In this document: positions 30,908 to 32,089 of the stretch, piece by piece
How the letters are laid out: each line of letters starts with the position of its first letter
How positions within the stretch are numbered: position 1 is the stretch's first letter
Origin: CAYMRB01 sp964392615
GTDB lineage: Bacteria > Planctomycetota > UBA8108
Direction: 5' to 3'
Length of the DNA: 32,089 nucleotides
Assembly: GCA_964392615.1 (NCBI GenBank)
Contig: CAYMRB010000055.1
Coordinates: 1-32,089, forward strand
The notes under the pieces: generated by a model
Told to the model about the DNA's origin: nothing
The model's database searches: none
What the model saw: the letters and a program-made list of their open reading frames with translations, nothing else
Made by a program: the position numbers and the translations under genes

Positions 30908-31302
30908 TGTGCGAGCTGCAGCTTGATCACGTACTTCAGGAGCTCGTCCTGGTGCTCCTTGGCGATCTCCTCGAAGCGCAGGCCGAGGGCGCAGCGTTCG
31001 GCGCCCTTCTCGAAGGCTTCGACCCAGGACACCTGTGCGAGCACCTTGACCGGCTCCTCGATCGTCGGCACCAGCAGGTGGAGCCCGATGACGATCTCGT
31101 GCATCAGCAGCGCCGGGATCCAGCTGACCGTCGGCACCTTGCCGTACAGCATCATGCCGTTGGCGCTGATATCGGATGTGACGCCCTCGAAGATCGTCTC
31201 GCAGTCGAGCTCGAGGGTCCGGCTCAGGAACTTGTAGCGCACGGGGATCTCCGTCTGGATACGGACGAACTCCCGTTTCTCGGTCTCGTAGTGAAAGCTC
31301 AT
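30904..31302 (-). CDS. PilZ domain protein (c-di-GMP receptor)
   Basis: A 132-aa stand-alone PilZ protein. The c-di-GMP-binding RxxxR motif is visible in EKREFVRIQTEIPVRYKF (R10...R14), and the DxSxxG motif appears as SDISANGMML near residues 44-53. The rest, including VLAQVSWVEAFEKGAERCALGLRF, continues the beta-barrel. It would bind cyclic di-GMP in the cytoplasm and signal to motility, adhesion or exopolysaccharide machinery. AGAGGA six bases before the ATG is a good ribosome site. A stem-loop lies 17 bases upstream of the ATG in the leader. Its stop overlaps the lipoprotein start. Confidence 0.88.
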   Translation of the reverse strand: MSFHYETEKREFVRIQTEIPVRYKFLSRTLELDCETIFEGVTSDISANGMMLYGKVPTVSWIPALLMHEIVIGLHLLVPTIEEPVKVLAQVSWVEAFEKGAERCALGLRFEEIAKEHQDELLKYVIKLQLAH

Positions 31303-31318
31303 GAATCCTCTTCCGTGC

Positions 31319-31356
31319 GATCTTGCGAGGTCCGTAGGCGACGGACCCTTGAGATC
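31319..31356 (-). other. Two-tier stem-loop in the PilZ gene leader
   Basis: GGTCCGT (31329-31335) and ACGGACC (31341-31347) make a perfect 7-bp stem with a 5-base loop. The outer segments GATCT (31319-31323) and AGATC (31352-31356) can extend it by five pairs across an internal loop. It lies between the stop of the RNase HII-like gene (31390) and the PilZ ribosome site (about 31305-31313). It could be a weak terminator or attenuator, or protect or regulate the leader. No U tract follows. Confidence 0.55.
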
Positions 31357-31389
31357 GTCGGAAGAGCGCGCGAGTTTCTGAAGGCATGA

Positions 31390-32089
31390 CTATTTTTCTC
31401 GGATCAACAGAGCCGAATTCAGCCCGAGCTCACGGCGCAGGTCCGTCGTGTCGGCGAGGAAGCGGCGGGCGTCCTGGACATACCCGGCCGTCGGTTTGAG
31501 GTCGGTGCGGTGTTCTAGCCAGTACTCGTTGAACAGGGCCATGTGAAGCTCGCGGAGGTACTTCGACAGCATCGATGCGAGCGCGACGCCGAGGACCTTC
31601 TCCTCGGACTCCTTCGTGAACGTGACGCGGAACTCGCCGGCGCTTCCGGCGGCCACATCGCCCGCGTCGGCCCGGCGGCGCCGCAGCAGCAGATACGACG
31701 ACGTTTCCTCGCTCTGCTGCTCGATCCGGATGCCCTGCGGGCGAACGCCTTCGAAGAGCGGCCGCGAGTACTGGGTACGGCCTCCCTGTCGGTCGATCAC
31801 GACGTGGACCGCTTCGTTCGCGTGCTGTCGCCACAAACGGCGCAGGAAGCCCGCCAGCGTTCGGAATGCGAGGGCCGACTTATTGTCACCAGCCGCGAGG
31901 CCCTCGTTCCACTCCAGCACCTCGACGGGGGCGGCGGCGGCACCGAGGAACTCGACGCCGCTCGACTCGAGCCGTTCGGCGACGCGCGCGCCGAGGCGTT
32001 GCACGACGCCCGGGTACGAGTCGCGCGGCAGCTTGACGTCGCGGTCGCGGTACCACGGGTACTGCTCGAGATACGCCTCGGCGCTGCCG
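31390..32089 (-). CDS. RNase HII-like (RNase H superfamily) protein, 5' part cut by the window
   Basis: The frame is open from the TAG at 31390 to the right edge (232 residues visible), so the N-terminus is missing; a GTG at 32002-32004 is in frame but internal, since 28 more codons precede it. VHVVIDRQGGRTQY and TKESEEKVLGVALASMLSKYLRELHM followed by FNEYWLEHRTDLKPTAGYVQDARRFL resemble the second half of RNase HII (the ...SAASIxAKVxRDxxM helix and the GYGTxxH/A region). The D in VVIDRQGG could be the third catalytic acid; where RNase HII has a fourth Asp, Glu seems to stand here. RNase HII cuts RNA in RNA-DNA hybrids and at single ribonucleotides. The match is partial, so this could be an inactive or otherwise specialised relative. 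It precedes PilZ. Confidence 0.5.
   Translation of the reverse strand, partial: GSAEAYLEQYPWYRDRDVKLPRDSYPGVVQRLGARVAERLESSGVEFLGAAAAPVEVLEWNEGLAAGDNKSALAFRTLAGFLRRLWRQHANEAVHVVIDRQGGRTQYSRPLFEGVRPQGIRIEQQSEETSSYLLLRRRRADAGDVAAGSAGEFRVTFTKESEEKVLGVALASMLSKYLRELHMALFNEYWLEHRTDLKPTAGYVQDARRFLADTTDLRRELGLNSALLIREK

Overview
The window is high-G+C bacterial chromosome, densely coded on both strands, with no rRNA, tRNA, CRISPR array, insertion sequence or phage gene that I can see. The gene content suggests Planctomycetota or a similar secretion-rich, free-living lineage. It includes a secreted sulfatase, a Tat-exported sugar-isomerase-like TIM barrel, FG-GAP/ASPIC-UnbV proteins, a dockerin-tailed FG-GAP protein with the 'DCNDNGVDD' Ca-binding start, and several lipoproteins. 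This placement is inference from gene families; no phylogenetic marker was tested. A complete bacillithiol pathway (bshA, bshB1, bshC) is also present.

Layout. 1-92: hexanucleotide repeat array at the left edge. 95-3015 (minus): secreted sulfatase and pyruvate kinase, joined by a 4-bp ATGA overlap. 3140-9912 (plus): a tight four-gene run of SDR dehydrogenase, TPR lipoprotein, ASPIC/UnbV FG-GAP protein and a giant LplT-acyltransferase-acyl ligase (Aas) fusion. 10148-12880 (plus): secreted 14-repeat FG-GAP protein with a C-terminal dockerin-like module. 13046-14878 (minus): membrane-anchored HEAT-repeat protein. 15111-20749 (plus): five co-directional genes for a DUF4173-like membrane protein, a GDPD/PI-PLC-like phosphodiesterase, a KDG-type sugar kinase, a putative secreted zinc peptidase and a Tat-exported hydroxypyruvate-isomerase-like protein. 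20828-22252 (minus): selA. 22398-22667 (plus): HU, with a good sigma70-type promoter.

22759-28718 (minus): bshC-bshB1-bshA-priA, an apparent operon for bacillithiol synthesis ending in the replication-restart helicase. 28885-29649 (minus): SAM methyltransferase. 29650-29973: non-coding, repeat-rich, with a 72-nt hairpin. 29974-30267 (plus): unrecognised 97-aa protein. 30290-32089 (minus): an RNase HII-like protein cut by the window edge, then a PilZ protein and a small lipoprotein, the last two overlapping by 4 bp.

Most genes are housekeeping or recognisable families. The items most worth following up are the bsh-priA operon, the structured repeat region at 29.7-29.9 kb, the unassigned HExxH secreted protein, the divergent RNase HII-like protein with the stem-loop leader of the PilZ gene beside it, the solitary selA with an ambiguous and possibly leaderless start, and the tight operon linking a lipid-remodelling fusion to FG-GAP and TPR lipoproteins. 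I did not find a clearly new multi-gene system, and the findings are scored accordingly.
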